From: Dyella psychrodurans
GTDB taxonomy: Bacteria; Pseudomonadota; Gammaproteobacteria; Xanthomonadales; Rhodanobacteraceae
DNA length: 64,000 nucleotides
Direction of reading: 5' to 3'
Assembly (NCBI RefSeq): GCF_003363265.1
Contig: NZ_QRBF01000007.1
Coordinates: forward strand, 124,001-188,000
The notes under the pieces were generated by a model. The model worked only from the letters and a program-made list of their open reading frames with translations, ran no database searches and was not told where the DNA came from. The translations under genes were made by a program, and so were the position numbers. Shown in pieces: positions 43,856 to 52,462 of this stretch (positions are counted from its first letter, which is position 1; each line of letters opens with the position of its first letter).

Positions 43856-44182
43856 GACCGGTCTCCCGGACTGCCGCATTTTGCAGCGACAAACGTACGA
43901 CGACAGGCAGCGGACTGCCCGCAAGCGTGGAATGCGTGAGTCATTCCACTCACCCTAAAGTGGCTAGATGACAGAAATGTGGCGGCGAGTTTTTAGCTAC
44001 GGCTTATATACCCTCACCACCCACTCCCTTCACCGTCATTCCGGCGCAGGCCGGAATCCAGTGACGAGAGAACATGTGAAACGCGATCACTCCCCATACG
44101 CTCTCGCTACTGGATTCCGGCCTGCGCCGGAATGACGGGCGAAAAGCGTGGAGCGGAGCGGTACCCTATGCACAAACAACAG
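43856..44182. other. Intergenic region with repeat doublet
   Basis: The stretch between the multicopper oxidase and the glnA terminator holds the promoter side of the oxidase gene and the large inverted repeat at 44034-44137. Nothing else is recognised. Confidence 0.6.
44034..44137. repeat. Inverted repeat doublet, AT-stem variant (CGTCATTCCGGCG type)
   Basis: The left arm at 44034-44062 and right arm at 44109-44137 are perfect reverse complements. Each arm is itself a hairpin (ATTCCGGC-GCAG-GCCGGAAT). The arms are separated by 46 bases of unrelated sequence. The same element, with a decayed right arm, occurs at 53917-54010. Confidence 0.85.
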
Positions 44183-44200
44183 CGGGCGCCGAAGCGCCCG
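44170..44200 (-). terminator. Rho-independent terminator of glnA
   Basis: A 7-bp stem CGGGCGC (44183-44189) / GCGCCCG (44194-44200) whose loop reads TTCG on the minus strand, followed there by CTGTTGTTTGTGC. It begins 31 bases after the glnA stop. Confidence 0.8.
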
Positions 44201-44230
44201 TCGTCTTTCACACCATCGATGCCTCCGCGA

Positions 44231-45640
44231 TCAGATCGCGTAGTACATCTGGAACTCCAGCGGATGCGTGCTGGCACGGTAACGCGTCACTTCCTGCATC
44301 TTCAGTTCGATGTAGGCATCGATGAAGTCGTCGGTGAACACGCCGCCGGCCTTGAGGAAGTCGCGGTCCTTGTCGAGCGCTTCCAGTGCGGCGTCGAGGC
44401 TGGAGCATACCTGCGGGATGTTCTTCTCTTCTTCCGGCGGCAGATCGTAGAGATCCTTGTCGGCCGGCGCACCCGGGTCGATCTTGTTCAGGATGCCGTC
44501 GAGGCCGGCCATCATCAGCGCGGTGAAGGTGAGGTAACCCGACTGCATTGGATCGGGGAAGCGCACTTCGATGCGGCGGCCCTTCGGATTCGACACGAAC
44601 GGAATGCGGCAGCTCGCCGAACGATTGCGTGCGGAGTAAGCCAGCATCACCGGCGCTTCGAAGCCCGGCACCAGGCGCTTGTAGCTGTTGGTGGTGGAGT
44701 TGGCGAACGCGTTGATGGCCTTGGCGTGCTTGAAGATGCCGCCGATGTACCACAGCGCGATCTGCGACAGGCCGCCGTAGAGATCGCCCGAGAACAGGTT
44801 CTTGCCGTCCTTGCTCAGCGATTGGTGCACGTGCATGCCGCTGCCGTTGTCGCCGACGATCGGCTTGGGCATGAAGGTGACGGTCTTGCCGTTCTGGTGC
44901 GCCACGTTCTTGATGACGTACTTCATCGTCATCAGCTCGTCGGCCTTCTGCACCAGCGTGTTGAACTTGGTGCCGATTTCGCACTGGCCGGCATTGGCCA
45001 CTTCGTGGTGATGCACTTCCACCACCTGGCCGAGCGATTCGAGCACTTTGCACATGTCGGCGCGCAGGTCGCCCAACGAGTCGACCGGGCTAACGGGGAA
45101 ATAGCCGCCCTTCACGCCCGGACGATGGCCGCTGTTGCCTTCGTCGTACTTGAAGCGCGAGCTCCACGCGGCTTCCTGCGATTCGATTTCGTAGAACACG
45201 CGGCCCATGTCGTTCTGCCAGCGCACGGAATCGAAGATGAAAAATTCCGGCTCCGGGCCGAAGAAAGCGGTGTCGGCGATGCCGGTCGACTTCAGGAACG
45301 CCTCGCCGCGCTTGGCGATGGAGCGCGGATCGCGGCCATAGGCCTGCATGGTGCTGGGTTCCAGCACGTCGCAATGCAGAACCAGCTGGGTGTGGCCGCT
45401 GAACGGATCGAGGTAAGCCGTGTTCGGATCGGGCAACAGCACCATGTCCGACTCGTTGATGCCCTTCCAGCCCGAGATCGACGAACCGTCGAACATCTTG
45501 CCGTCCTCGAAGGTCGACTCGTCGATGGCGTGGGCGGGGAAGGTCACGTGGTGGTGCTTGCCGAGCATGTCGGCAAAACGCAGGTCGACGAACTCGACGT
45601 CATGTTCTTGGATCAGGTCGAGTACTTTCTTGGCGGACAT
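44231..45640 (-). CDS. glnA: Glutamine synthetase type I
   Basis: 469 residues; makes glutamine from glutamate, ammonia and ATP as a dodecamer. The N-terminal beta-grasp part is followed by [32 protein letters not shown] (metal-binding Glu), [48 protein letters not shown], and [16 protein letters not shown]. Tyr at about residue 398 in [12 protein letters not shown] is the adenylylation site used by GlnE, so covalent control is probably kept. A sigma-54 promoter and NtrC-like sites upstream indicate nitrogen control. No ntrBC genes follow it; a terminator does. Confidence 0.97.
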   Translation of the reverse strand: MSAKKVLDLIQEHDVEFVDLRFADMLGKHHHVTFPAHAIDESTFEDGKMFDGSSISGWKGINESDMVLLPDPNTAYLDPFSGHTQLVLHCDVLEPSTMQAYGRDPRSIAKRGEAFLKSTGIADTAFFGPEPEFFIFDSVRWQNDMGRVFYEIESQEAAWSSRFKYDEGNSGHRPGVKGGYFPVSPVDSLGDLRADMCKVLESLGQVVEVHHHEVANAGQCEIGTKFNTLVQKADELMTMKYVIKNVAHQNGKTVTFMPKPIVGDNGSGMHVHQSLSKDGKNLFSGDLYGGLSQIALWYIGGIFKHAKAINAFANSTTNSYKRLVPGFEAPVMLAYSARNRSASCRIPFVSNPKGRRIEVRFPDPMQSGYLTFTALMMAGLDGILNKIDPGAPADKDLYDLPPEEEKNIPQVCSSLDAALEALDKDRDFLKAGGVFTDDFIDAYIELKMQEVTRYRASTHPLEFQMYYAI

Positions 45641-45682
45641 GGATAAACCTCGGGGTCAGGATGTTGATCGCGCGTGCATGAT

Positions 45683-45698
45683 TGCAAGCACTGTACCA
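45683..45698 (-). promoter_or_regulatory. Sigma-54 promoter of glnA
   Basis: On the minus strand TGGTACAGTGCTTGCA matches the consensus TGGYACRNNNNTTGCW at every defined position, with the GG and GC elements exactly 10 bases apart. The transcript would start near 45672, about 30 bases before the glnA ATG. Confidence 0.88.
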
Positions 45699-45761
45699 AG
45701 TCAAAAAGTGCTGATGTATCAATTACTTGATGTTTGATATGTCACGAACGGAGGCTCGTGA

Positions 45762-45778
45762 CGCACCATTTTGTTGCG
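45762..45778. promoter_or_regulatory. Weaker NtrC-like site upstream of glnA
   Basis: CGCACC-N5-GTTGCG, three mismatches from TGCACC-N5-GGTGCA, centred about 98 bases upstream of the predicted start. Confidence 0.5.
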
Positions 45779-45783
45779 AGCTT

Positions 45784-45800
45784 TGCATCGAGATGGTGCA
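45784..45800. promoter_or_regulatory. NtrC-binding site upstream of glnA
   Basis: TGCATC-GAGAT-GGTGCA matches the NtrC consensus TGCACC-N5-GGTGCA with one mismatch. It is centred about 120 bases upstream of the predicted sigma-54 start and 22 bases from the weaker site, i.e. two helical turns, as expected for cooperative enhancer binding. Confidence 0.75.
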
Positions 45801-45922
45801 ATTTTCCGCATCCTCCCGCCCACCCCGAGCCCAGCCGTCTTCCGTTGATCATTCCACCTAAGCTATGCCGTTTCGTGTCCGACTGCACGTGAACTCGCGC
45901 AACCTTCCGGAGCCCTATTCCC

Positions 45923-46720
45923 ATGCCTGACCTGATCCGCGTCATGCTGCTAGGCGTCGTCGAGGGTATTACCGAATTCCTGCCGATCTCCAGTACCGGG
46001 CATCTGCTGATCGCGGAAAAATTCGGGCTGGGCGCGCGCTCGGATTTGTTCAACGTGGGCATCCAGGCGGGTGCGATCCTGGCGATCACGCTGATCTACT
46101 GGCAACGCATCTGGCAATTGCTCACGCAGTGGCGCGAACCCAGCCAGCGCGACTATCTCTTCAAACTTCTTGCCGCGTTCCTGATCACCTGCGTGCTCGG
46201 CGCGATCGTGACGCATTACGGATTCAAATTGCCGGAGACGATCGCGCCCATTGCCTGGGCACTGTTGATCGGCGGCTTTTGGATGCTGGCTGCCGAAGCG
46301 ATCGCCGCGAAACAAGTCGAACGCTCAACCGTGACATGGCGCGTGGCGATCCTGGTCGGCATCGCGCAAATCGTCGCGGGTATTTTTCCCGGCACATCCC
46401 GTTCGGGTGCCACGATCTTCACGGCGATGCTTGCGGGCACCGGCAACCGTCCTGCCGCGACTGAGTTTTCATTTCTCGTCGGCATACCGACGATGTATGC
46501 GGCGACCGCTTATGAATTACTGAAAGTGCTCAAGAGCAGCGGCGCCGCACATGAAGACTGGAACGCACTGATCGTCGGCTTCGTGGTGTCGCTGATCGTG
46601 GCGTTTATCGCGGTGAAATGGTTGCTCGGCTACATCCGCACGCACCGCTTCACCTGGTTTGCGATCTACCGCATCGCGCTGGGTGCAGCCTTGTTGTTGC
46701 TGATTCCAGCCAGCGCCTGA
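45923..46720 (+). CDS. uppP: Undecaprenyl-diphosphatase (BacA/UppP)
   Basis: A 265-residue integral membrane enzyme that removes a phosphate from undecaprenyl pyrophosphate, recycling the lipid carrier for peptidoglycan and other surface polymers; it can confer bacitracin resistance. Signature motifs: VVEGITEFLPISSTGHLLIAE at residues 11-31 and GIFPGTSRSGATIFTAMLAG with the catalytic Ser/Arg segment. About eight membrane helices. Standard length. The 3' end converges on the LysR gene with 6 bases between stops. Confidence 0.95.
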   Translation: MPDLIRVMLLGVVEGITEFLPISSTGHLLIAEKFGLGARSDLFNVGIQAGAILAITLIYWQRIWQLLTQWREPSQRDYLFKLLAAFLITCVLGAIVTHYGFKLPETIAPIAWALLIGGFWMLAAEAIAAKQVERSTVTWRVAILVGIAQIVAGIFPGTSRSGATIFTAMLAGTGNRPAATEFSFLVGIPTMYAATAYELLKVLKSSGAAHEDWNALIVGFVVSLIVAFIAVKWLLGYIRTHRFTWFAIYRIALGAALLLLIPASA

Positions 46721-46726
46721 TGACGG

Positions 46727-47701
46727 CTACTGCGCGCGCGAACTCTGCTTCTCGCGTGAAGATGGCCGGAACCCATCGACAACCGGCGGCACGATATACC
46801 CCATCGATTCGAACGGGCGCTCGAACAACCCGCGCGCCCATTCGATGAATGCCTGCACGCGCGCGGACAGGTGCTTCTTTTGCGGATAGACGATCCACAC
46901 CGATTTGCCGGTGGAGGGGATGTCGGTCATCACGGGCTCAAGCTTGCCGAGGTCGAGCATGCATGCGGCGAGCACGTGCGGTGCCTGGATGATGCCGAGT
47001 CCGGCGACGGCAGCCTGGATCACCGATTCGCCGTCGTTGATCAGCATGTGCGCGTCGATGTCGACTTCGAGACGTCCACCGGGCGTATCGAACTGCCACT
47101 GCCGCGGCCGGCCGTTCGGATACACATAGTTGATGCAGCGGTGGTTCTTGAGATCTTCGATGCTTCCGGGCGCGCCGTGTTTCTGCAGGTACTCGGGCGA
47201 GGCCAGCAGCACGTTGCGGAAATAGCCGATCTTGCGCGCGATGAGGTTGGAGTCTTCCAGCTCGCCCATGCGGATGGCGCAGTCCACCCCTTCCTCGTTG
47301 AGGTCGTAGGGGTAGTCGCACATCATCAGTTCAAGGCGGATGTCGGGGTAGCGGCGCTCGAAGTCGTTGAGCTGGGGGATGATCGCCGCCCGGCCCACGG
47401 ACACCGACATGCCCACCCGCAACTTGCCCTTCGGCTTGCGGTTGGCGTAGCCCAGCGCCTCGGTCGCTTCGGTGAGATCGGCGAGGATCTCCTTGCAACG
47501 TGCGTAGAACGAGGCCCCATCGTCGGTTAACCGCAACGCGCGGGTCGAGCGGAACAGCAGCCGGGCACCCAGCTGCTCTTCCAGGCGGGATACGGCCCGG
47601 CTGACGCCGGACGGAGTCATGCCCAGTTGGGCCGCCGCGCTCGCAAAACTTTTCGCCTCGACGACGCGGACAAAGGCAGATATAGCTGAAAAGTCTTCCA
47701 T
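46727..47701 (-). CDS. LysR family transcriptional regulator
   Basis: 324 residues. The N-terminal winged HTH is MEDFSAISAFVRVVEAKSFASAAAQLGMTPSGVSRAVSRLEEQLG ARLLFRSTR, followed by the linker helix and an effector-binding domain (GKLRVGMSVSVGRAAIIPQL, DCAIRMGELEDSNLIARKIG). The C-terminal 20 residues are Ser/Arg-rich. It is divergent from the MexEF-OprN-type operon, the classic arrangement of a LysR activator with its target. A 19-base palindrome between them is the likely operator. The effector is unknown. Confidence 0.9.
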   Translation of the reverse strand: MEDFSAISAFVRVVEAKSFASAAAQLGMTPSGVSRAVSRLEEQLGARLLFRSTRALRLTDDGASFYARCKEILADLTEATEALGYANRKPKGKLRVGMSVSVGRAAIIPQLNDFERRYPDIRLELMMCDYPYDLNEEGVDCAIRMGELEDSNLIARKIGYFRNVLLASPEYLQKHGAPGSIEDLKNHRCINYVYPNGRPRQWQFDTPGGRLEVDIDAHMLINDGESVIQAAVAGLGIIQAPHVLAACMLDLGKLEPVMTDIPSTGKSVWIVYPQKKHLSARVQAFIEWARGLFERPFESMGYIVPPVVDGFRPSSREKQSSRAQ

Positions 47702-47721
47702 GGGGTCGATTATGCGCCTAT

Positions 47722-47740
47722 TCGTGACTGGCTGTCACGA
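47722..47740. promoter_or_regulatory. LysR-type operator palindrome
   Basis: TCGTGAC-TGGCT-GTCACGA, a perfect 7-bp inverted repeat with 5-base spacer. It contains the T-N11-A pattern of LysR sites (T 47725, A 47737). It is 21 bases from the LysR start and about 105 bases upstream of the efflux operon start. Confidence 0.65.
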
Positions 47741-47844
47741 GTGGCTTGCGCAAGAAACGGATTTTCTAAACTGGACAGTACACCCATTATCCGTTTCCCC
47801 CACCGTGCTGCATTGCGGCACGACCTTCTCCAGGGAGCGAAACG

Positions 47845-49101
47845 ATGTTGAAGAAAACGATCCTTGCCGGCCTCGTCGTTGCAGCCATTGCCGGCAGCTG
47901 GGCCCTTTTAGGCCATCACGGCGGCGCCCAGGCGCAATCCGCCATCGCAGGCAACGGCCTGCCCGAAGTCACCGTCGCCCAGGCCATGCTTCGGCCGATC
48001 AGCGACAGCGCCGATTTCACCGGCCAGCTGCAGGCGGTCGACACCGTCGACGTGCGTCCGCGCGTAGGTGGATATGTGGACGCCGTGCAGTTCAAGGAAG
48101 GGGCCGAGGTGCACCAGGGCGATGTGCTGTTCCGCATCGACCCGCGTCCGTTCCAGGCCGAGGTCGACCGCCTGAGCGCCAATCGCGCCCAGGCCCAGGC
48201 TCAGCTCGGACTGGCGCAGGCCAATGCCGCACGCGCCCGCCGACTGCTCGCGCAGCACGCGATCTCGCAGGAAGATGCCGACAGCTTGAACACAGGCGAG
48301 CAGAGTGCCGCGGCCACGCTGGCTGCCGCTACGGCTGCGTTGGCCAACGCGAAACTCAATCTCGACTGGACGCAGGTGCGCGCGCCGATCGACGGCCGCG
48401 TCAGCAACGCGCGCATCCTGCGCGGCAATCTGGTGAGCAGTTCGGATGTGCTTACCAGCGTGGTGTCGGTGAATCCGATCTACGTGTACTTCGACGTGGA
48501 CGAACAGACCTGGCTGAAGTTGGACCGCCTGCGTCGCGACGCCACCCGCAACGGTCGCACCGCGCGTATCGAGGCGACGATGGGCCTGGCCGACGAGCAA
48601 GGCTATCCGCACATCGGACGCATCGACTTCGTCGACAACCAGGTGCGTGTCGGCTCCGGCACCATGCGCTTGCGCGCGGTGTTCGACGACGAAGACGGTT
48701 TGCTCACGCCAGGCCTGTATGCGCATGTGCGTTTGCAGAGCGGCCAGCCGCATCCGCGTCTGCTGGTCGACGACCGCGCCATCGGCACCGATCTGAGCAA
48801 TCAGTTCGTCTATGTGGTGGATGGGCAACACAAGGTGGAGTACCGCAAGGTCGATACCGGTGCGCTGTTCCACGGCTTGCGCGTGATCGAGAACGGGATC
48901 AGCCCCGGCGAGGTTGTCGTGATCAACGGATTGCAGCACGTGCGGCCCGGCGCCGAGGTGGCACCGACCCAGGTCGCCATGGATGCGCGCCTCGATCCGC
49001 AAGACAAGGCGCTGGTAGACGCCGCAGCCACCAATCCCGATGGCGATGACACGCGTACTGCGCAGGCGAACGCTGCCGCACAGAAACACCCGCAAGGCTA
49101 A
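47845..49101 (+). CDS. RND efflux membrane fusion protein, MexE type
   Basis: A 418-residue periplasmic adaptor. The N-terminal signal/anchor is LKKTILAGLVVAAIAGSWALL. Next come a lipoyl half (FTGQLQAVDTVDVRPRVGGYVDAVQFKEGAEVHQGDVLFRID), an alpha-hairpin rich in Ala/Gln (LSANRAQAQAQLGLAQANAARARRLL), the second lipoyl half (NLDWTQVRAPIDGRVSNARILRGNLV) and beta-barrel and proximal domains. It links the MexF-like pump to the OprN-like channel. GGGAG lies upstream of the ATG. First gene of the operon; the gap to the next gene holds two hairpin repeats. Confidence 0.92.
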   Translation: MLKKTILAGLVVAAIAGSWALLGHHGGAQAQSAIAGNGLPEVTVAQAMLRPISDSADFTGQLQAVDTVDVRPRVGGYVDAVQFKEGAEVHQGDVLFRIDPRPFQAEVDRLSANRAQAQAQLGLAQANAARARRLLAQHAISQEDADSLNTGEQSAAATLAAATAALANAKLNLDWTQVRAPIDGRVSNARILRGNLVSSSDVLTSVVSVNPIYVYFDVDEQTWLKLDRLRRDATRNGRTARIEATMGLADEQGYPHIGRIDFVDNQVRVGSGTMRLRAVFDDEDGLLTPGLYAHVRLQSGQPHPRLLVDDRAIGTDLSNQFVYVVDGQHKVEYRKVDTGALFHGLRVIENGISPGEVVVINGLQHVRPGAEVAPTQVAMDARLDPQDKALVDAAATNPDGDDTRTAQANAAAQKHPQG

Positions 49102-49110
49102 GCCTTTCTT

Positions 49111-49131
49111 CCTCTCCCCTCTGGGGAGAGG
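49111..49131. repeat. CCTCTCCCC hairpin repeat
   Basis: Stem CCTCTCCCC (49111-49119) / GGGGAGAGG (49123-49131), 3-base loop, 9 bases after the fusion-protein stop. It could attenuate transcription into the permease gene. Confidence 0.65.
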
Positions 49132-49218
49132 ACCGAGGTGAGGGGACGCTCTTGCGACCAAGCCACATCAAAGGCATCGCGCATTGAACGTCCACGCTAG
49201 GTTGGCCCCTCACCCCAT

Positions 49219-49241
49219 CCCTCTCCCCGAAGGGGAGAGGG
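49219..49241. repeat. CCCTCTCCCC hairpin repeat
   Basis: Stem CCCTCTCCCC (49219-49228) / GGGGAGAGGG (49232-49241), loop GAA. The second copy in the same intergenic gap, 35 bases before the permease ATG. Confidence 0.65.
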
Positions 49242-49275
49242 CGCCATTACGGCAAGATTGATCGAGATATAAACC

Positions 49276-52200
49276 ATGAAAAACATCGCACAGTTTTTCG
49301 TCGACCGGCCGATCATGGCCGCCGTGCTTTCGCTGATCTTCGTGATCGCGGGCAGCATCGCGGTGTTCAAGCTGCCGATCAGCGAATATCCCGAAGTGGT
49401 ACCGCCCACCGTGGTGGTGCGCGCCAACTATCCGGGCGCCAGCCCCGAGGTGATCGGCGAAACCGTCGCCACGCCGCTGGAGGAACAGATCAACGGCGTC
49501 GAGGGCATGCTGTATTCGTCCTCGCAGGCGACCAGCGACGGCCAGATGACCTTGACCGTCACGTTCGCGCTGGGCACCGATCTCAACAACGCGCAGGTGG
49601 AAGTACAGAACCGCGTGTCGCAAGCGCTGCCGAGGTTGCCGGAAGAAGTGCAGCGTCTGGGCGTGACCACCCAGAAAAGTTCGCCCGACCTGACGATGGT
49701 GGTGCACCTTACGTCGCCCGACAAGCGTTACGACATGCTGTATCTGTCGAACTACGCGCGTCTGCATGTGAAAGACCTTCTCGCCCGCCTCGACGGCGTC
49801 GGCGACGTGCAGATTTTCGGCGCCGGCGAATACAGCATGCGTGTGTGGCTGGAGCCCAACAAGCTGGCCCAGCGCAACATGACGACCAGCGACATCGTGC
49901 ACGCGATCCAGGAGCAGAACGTCGCCGTGGCAGCCGGTGCGCTGAACGCGCCGCCTGTTCCGGGTAATACGGACTTCCAGCTCAATGTGCAGACGCAAGG
50001 GCGCCTGAGCACGGTCGATGAGTTCAACAACATCATCGTGCGCACCGATCCGGACGGCAGCGTGGTGCACTTGCGCGACGTGGCGCGGGTGGAGCTGGGT
50101 TCCGACCAGTACGCGTTGCGCAGCCTGCTCAACAACCAGCCGGCGGTAGCGATTCCGATCTTCGCGCGTCCGGGTTCGAACGCCATCCAGATCTCCAACG
50201 AAGTGCGCGCCACCATGGCGGAGCTGAAGAAGGAGTTCCCGCAGGGCGTTGAATACAGCATCGTCTACGACCCCACCGTGTTCGTGCGCGGTTCGATCGA
50301 AGCAGTGGCGCACACGTTGCTGGAAGCGATCTTCCTGGTCGTGCTGGTAGTGATTCTTTTCCTGCAGACCTGGCGCGCCTCGGTCATTCCGCTGGTGTCG
50401 GTCCCGGTGTCGCTGATCGGCACGTTCGCGGTGATGTACGTCGCGGGCTTCTCGCTCAACGCGCTGTCGCTGTTCGGCCTGGTGCTGGCCATCGGCATCG
50501 TGGTGGACGATGCGATCGTGGTGGTGGAGAACGTCGAGCGCAACATCGAACTTGGCCTGTCGCCACGCGATGCCACGCGCCGCGCGATGAACGAAGTGAC
50601 GGGCCCCATCATCGCCACCGCGCTCGTGTTGTGTGCAGTGTTCATTCCGACCGCCTTCATCAGCGGCCTGACCGGCCAGTTCTATCGCCAGTTCGCGCTG
50701 ACCATCGCGATCTCCACGGTGATCTCGGCCTTCAACTCGCTGACGCTGAGTCCCGCGCTGGCGGCCGTGCTGTTGAAAGGCCATGACGCACCGAAGGATC
50801 GCCTGACGATCCTGATCGACAAGGCCTTCGGCTGGCTGTTCCGCCCGTTCAACAAGCTGTTCCATCGCGGCGCGGAAACGTATGTCGGCGGCGTGCACCG
50901 CATCGTGGGCATGGGTCCGGCTGCGCTGGTGCTGTACGCCGGCCTGATCGGCATGACTTGGTTCGGCTTCTCGCACGTGCCGATGGGTTTCGTACCGGCG
51001 CAGGACAAGCAGTATCTGGTGTCGTTTGCGCAGCTGCCCGATGCGGCTTCGCTCGATCGCACAGAAGACGTCATCCAACGCATGTCGGCGATCGCGCTGA
51101 AGCAGCCGGGTGTGGAAAGTGCGGTGGCGTTCCCGGGCCTGTCGATCAACGGCTTCACCAACAGCACCAACGCAGGCATCGTGTTCGTGACCTTGAAGCC
51201 GTTCGAGGAACGTCGCGATCCGTCCTTGTCGGCGGGTGCGATTGCCGGCGCCTTGAACCAGAAGTTTGCGTCGATCCAGGATGCATACATCGCGATCTTC
51301 CCGCCGCCGCCGGTACAGGGCCTGGGAACGATCGGCGGTTTCCGCATCCAGATCGAAGACCGCGGCCAGCTCGGTTTCGACGAGCTCTACAAGCAGACAC
51401 AGAACCTGATCGCGCAGAGCCAGAAAGTGCCGGCGCTGGCGGGCCTGTTCTCCAGCTATCAGGTGAGCGTGCCGCAGATCAACGCCGACGTGAATCGGGA
51501 AAAGGCGAAAGCCGAAGGCGTGGATCTGGCCGATGTCGACGAAACGATGCAGGCCTATCTCGGCTCGCTCTACGTCAACGACTTCAACCGCTTCGGACGC
51601 ATCTATCAGGTGAACGTCTCGGCCGAACCGGGTTTCCGTCACGAGCCGCAGGACGTCCTGCAACTGAAGACGCGCAACGCGAAGGGCGAAATGGTGCCGC
51701 TGGGTTCGTTCGTCACCGTGCGTCGGACGGCCGGCCTCGAGCGCGTGATGCACTACAACGGTTACGTGACCGCGGAAATCAGCGGCGGCCCGGCACCGGG
51801 TTACAGCTCGGGCCAGGCGCAGGCGGCGATGGAAAAGCTGGCGCAGGACAATCTGCCCAATGGCATGAGCTACGAGTGGACCGAACTCACCTATCAGCAG
51901 ATCCTCGCCGGCAACACCGCGATCCTCGTATTCCCGTTGTGCGTGCTGCTGGTGTTCCTGGTGCTGTCGTCGCTGTACGAGAGCTGGTCGCTGCCGCTGG
52001 CGGTGATCCTGATCGTGCCGATGGTGCTGCTGTCCGCGATTGCCGGCGTATGGCTGTCGGGTGGCGACAACAACATCTTCACGCAGATCGGCTTGATCGT
52101 GCTGGTGGGCCTGGCGTGCAAGAACGCGATTCTGATCGTGGAATTCGCGCGCGAACGTCAGCATGAAGGCATGAGCCGTCACGACGCGGTGCTGGAAGCC

Positions 52201-52461
52201 GCTCGCCTGCGACTGCGTCCGATCTTGATGACGTCGATCGCGTTCATCATGGGCGTGGTGCCGCTGGTGACCTCGCACGGTGCCGGTGCGGAGATGCGTC
52301 ATGCGATGGGCGTGGCGGTGTTCTCCGGCATGCTCGGCGTGACGATCTTCGGCCTGATCTATACCCCGCTGTTCTACGTGCTGATCCGCGCCGTGGTGGA
52401 ACGCCGCGAAGCGCGCAAGAAGCAGCACGCATCGACTTTGCCCGCTCTGGAGGGCCATTGA
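49276..52461 (+). CDS. RND efflux permease, MexF type
   Basis: A 1061-residue HAE1-family proton/drug antiporter. MKNIAQFFVDRPIMAAVLSLI is the typical N-terminal helix. Porter and docking domains follow (TPLEEQINGVEGMLYSSSQA), then the TM4 Asp-Asp pair in GIVVDDAIVVVENVERNI, and the TM10-11 block GLACKNAILIVEFARERQ and RLRPILMTSIAFIMGVVPLV. Full length. It likely exports hydrophobic antibiotics such as quinolones or chloramphenicol if it follows MexF, but substrates cannot be read from sequence. The OprN-like gene starts one base after its stop. Confidence 0.93.
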   Translation: MKNIAQFFVDRPIMAAVLSLIFVIAGSIAVFKLPISEYPEVVPPTVVVRANYPGASPEVIGETVATPLEEQINGVEGMLYSSSQATSDGQMTLTVTFALGTDLNNAQVEVQNRVSQALPRLPEEVQRLGVTTQKSSPDLTMVVHLTSPDKRYDMLYLSNYARLHVKDLLARLDGVGDVQIFGAGEYSMRVWLEPNKLAQRNMTTSDIVHAIQEQNVAVAAGALNAPPVPGNTDFQLNVQTQGRLSTVDEFNNIIVRTDPDGSVVHLRDVARVELGSDQYALRSLLNNQPAVAIPIFARPGSNAIQISNEVRATMAELKKEFPQGVEYSIVYDPTVFVRGSIEAVAHTLLEAIFLVVLVVILFLQTWRASVIPLVSVPVSLIGTFAVMYVAGFSLNALSLFGLVLAIGIVVDDAIVVVENVERNIELGLSPRDATRRAMNEVTGPIIATALVLCAVFIPTAFISGLTGQFYRQFALTIAISTVISAFNSLTLSPALAAVLLKGHDAPKDRLTILIDKAFGWLFRPFNKLFHRGAETYVGGVHRIVGMGPAALVLYAGLIGMTWFGFSHVPMGFVPAQDKQYLVSFAQLPDAASLDRTEDVIQRMSAIALKQPGVESAVAFPGLSINGFTNSTNAGIVFVTLKPFEERRDPSLSAGAIAGALNQKFASIQDAYIAIFPPPPVQGLGTIGGFRIQIEDRGQLGFDELYKQTQNLIAQSQKVPALAGLFSSYQVSVPQINADVNREKAKAEGVDLADVDETMQAYLGSLYVNDFNRFGRIYQVNVSAEPGFRHEPQDVLQLKTRNAKGEMVPLGSFVTVRRTAGLERVMHYNGYVTAEISGGPAPGYSSGQAQAAMEKLAQDNLPNGMSYEWTELTYQQILAGNTAILVFPLCVLLVFLVLSSLYESWSLPLAVILIVPMVLLSAIAGVWLSGGDNNIFTQIGLIVLVGLACKNAILIVEFARERQHEGMSRHDAVLEAARLRLRPILMTSIAFIMGVVPLVTSHGAGAEMRHAMGVAVFSGMLGVTIFGLIYTPLFYVLIRAVVERREARKKQHASTLPALEGH

Positions 52462-52462
52462 G

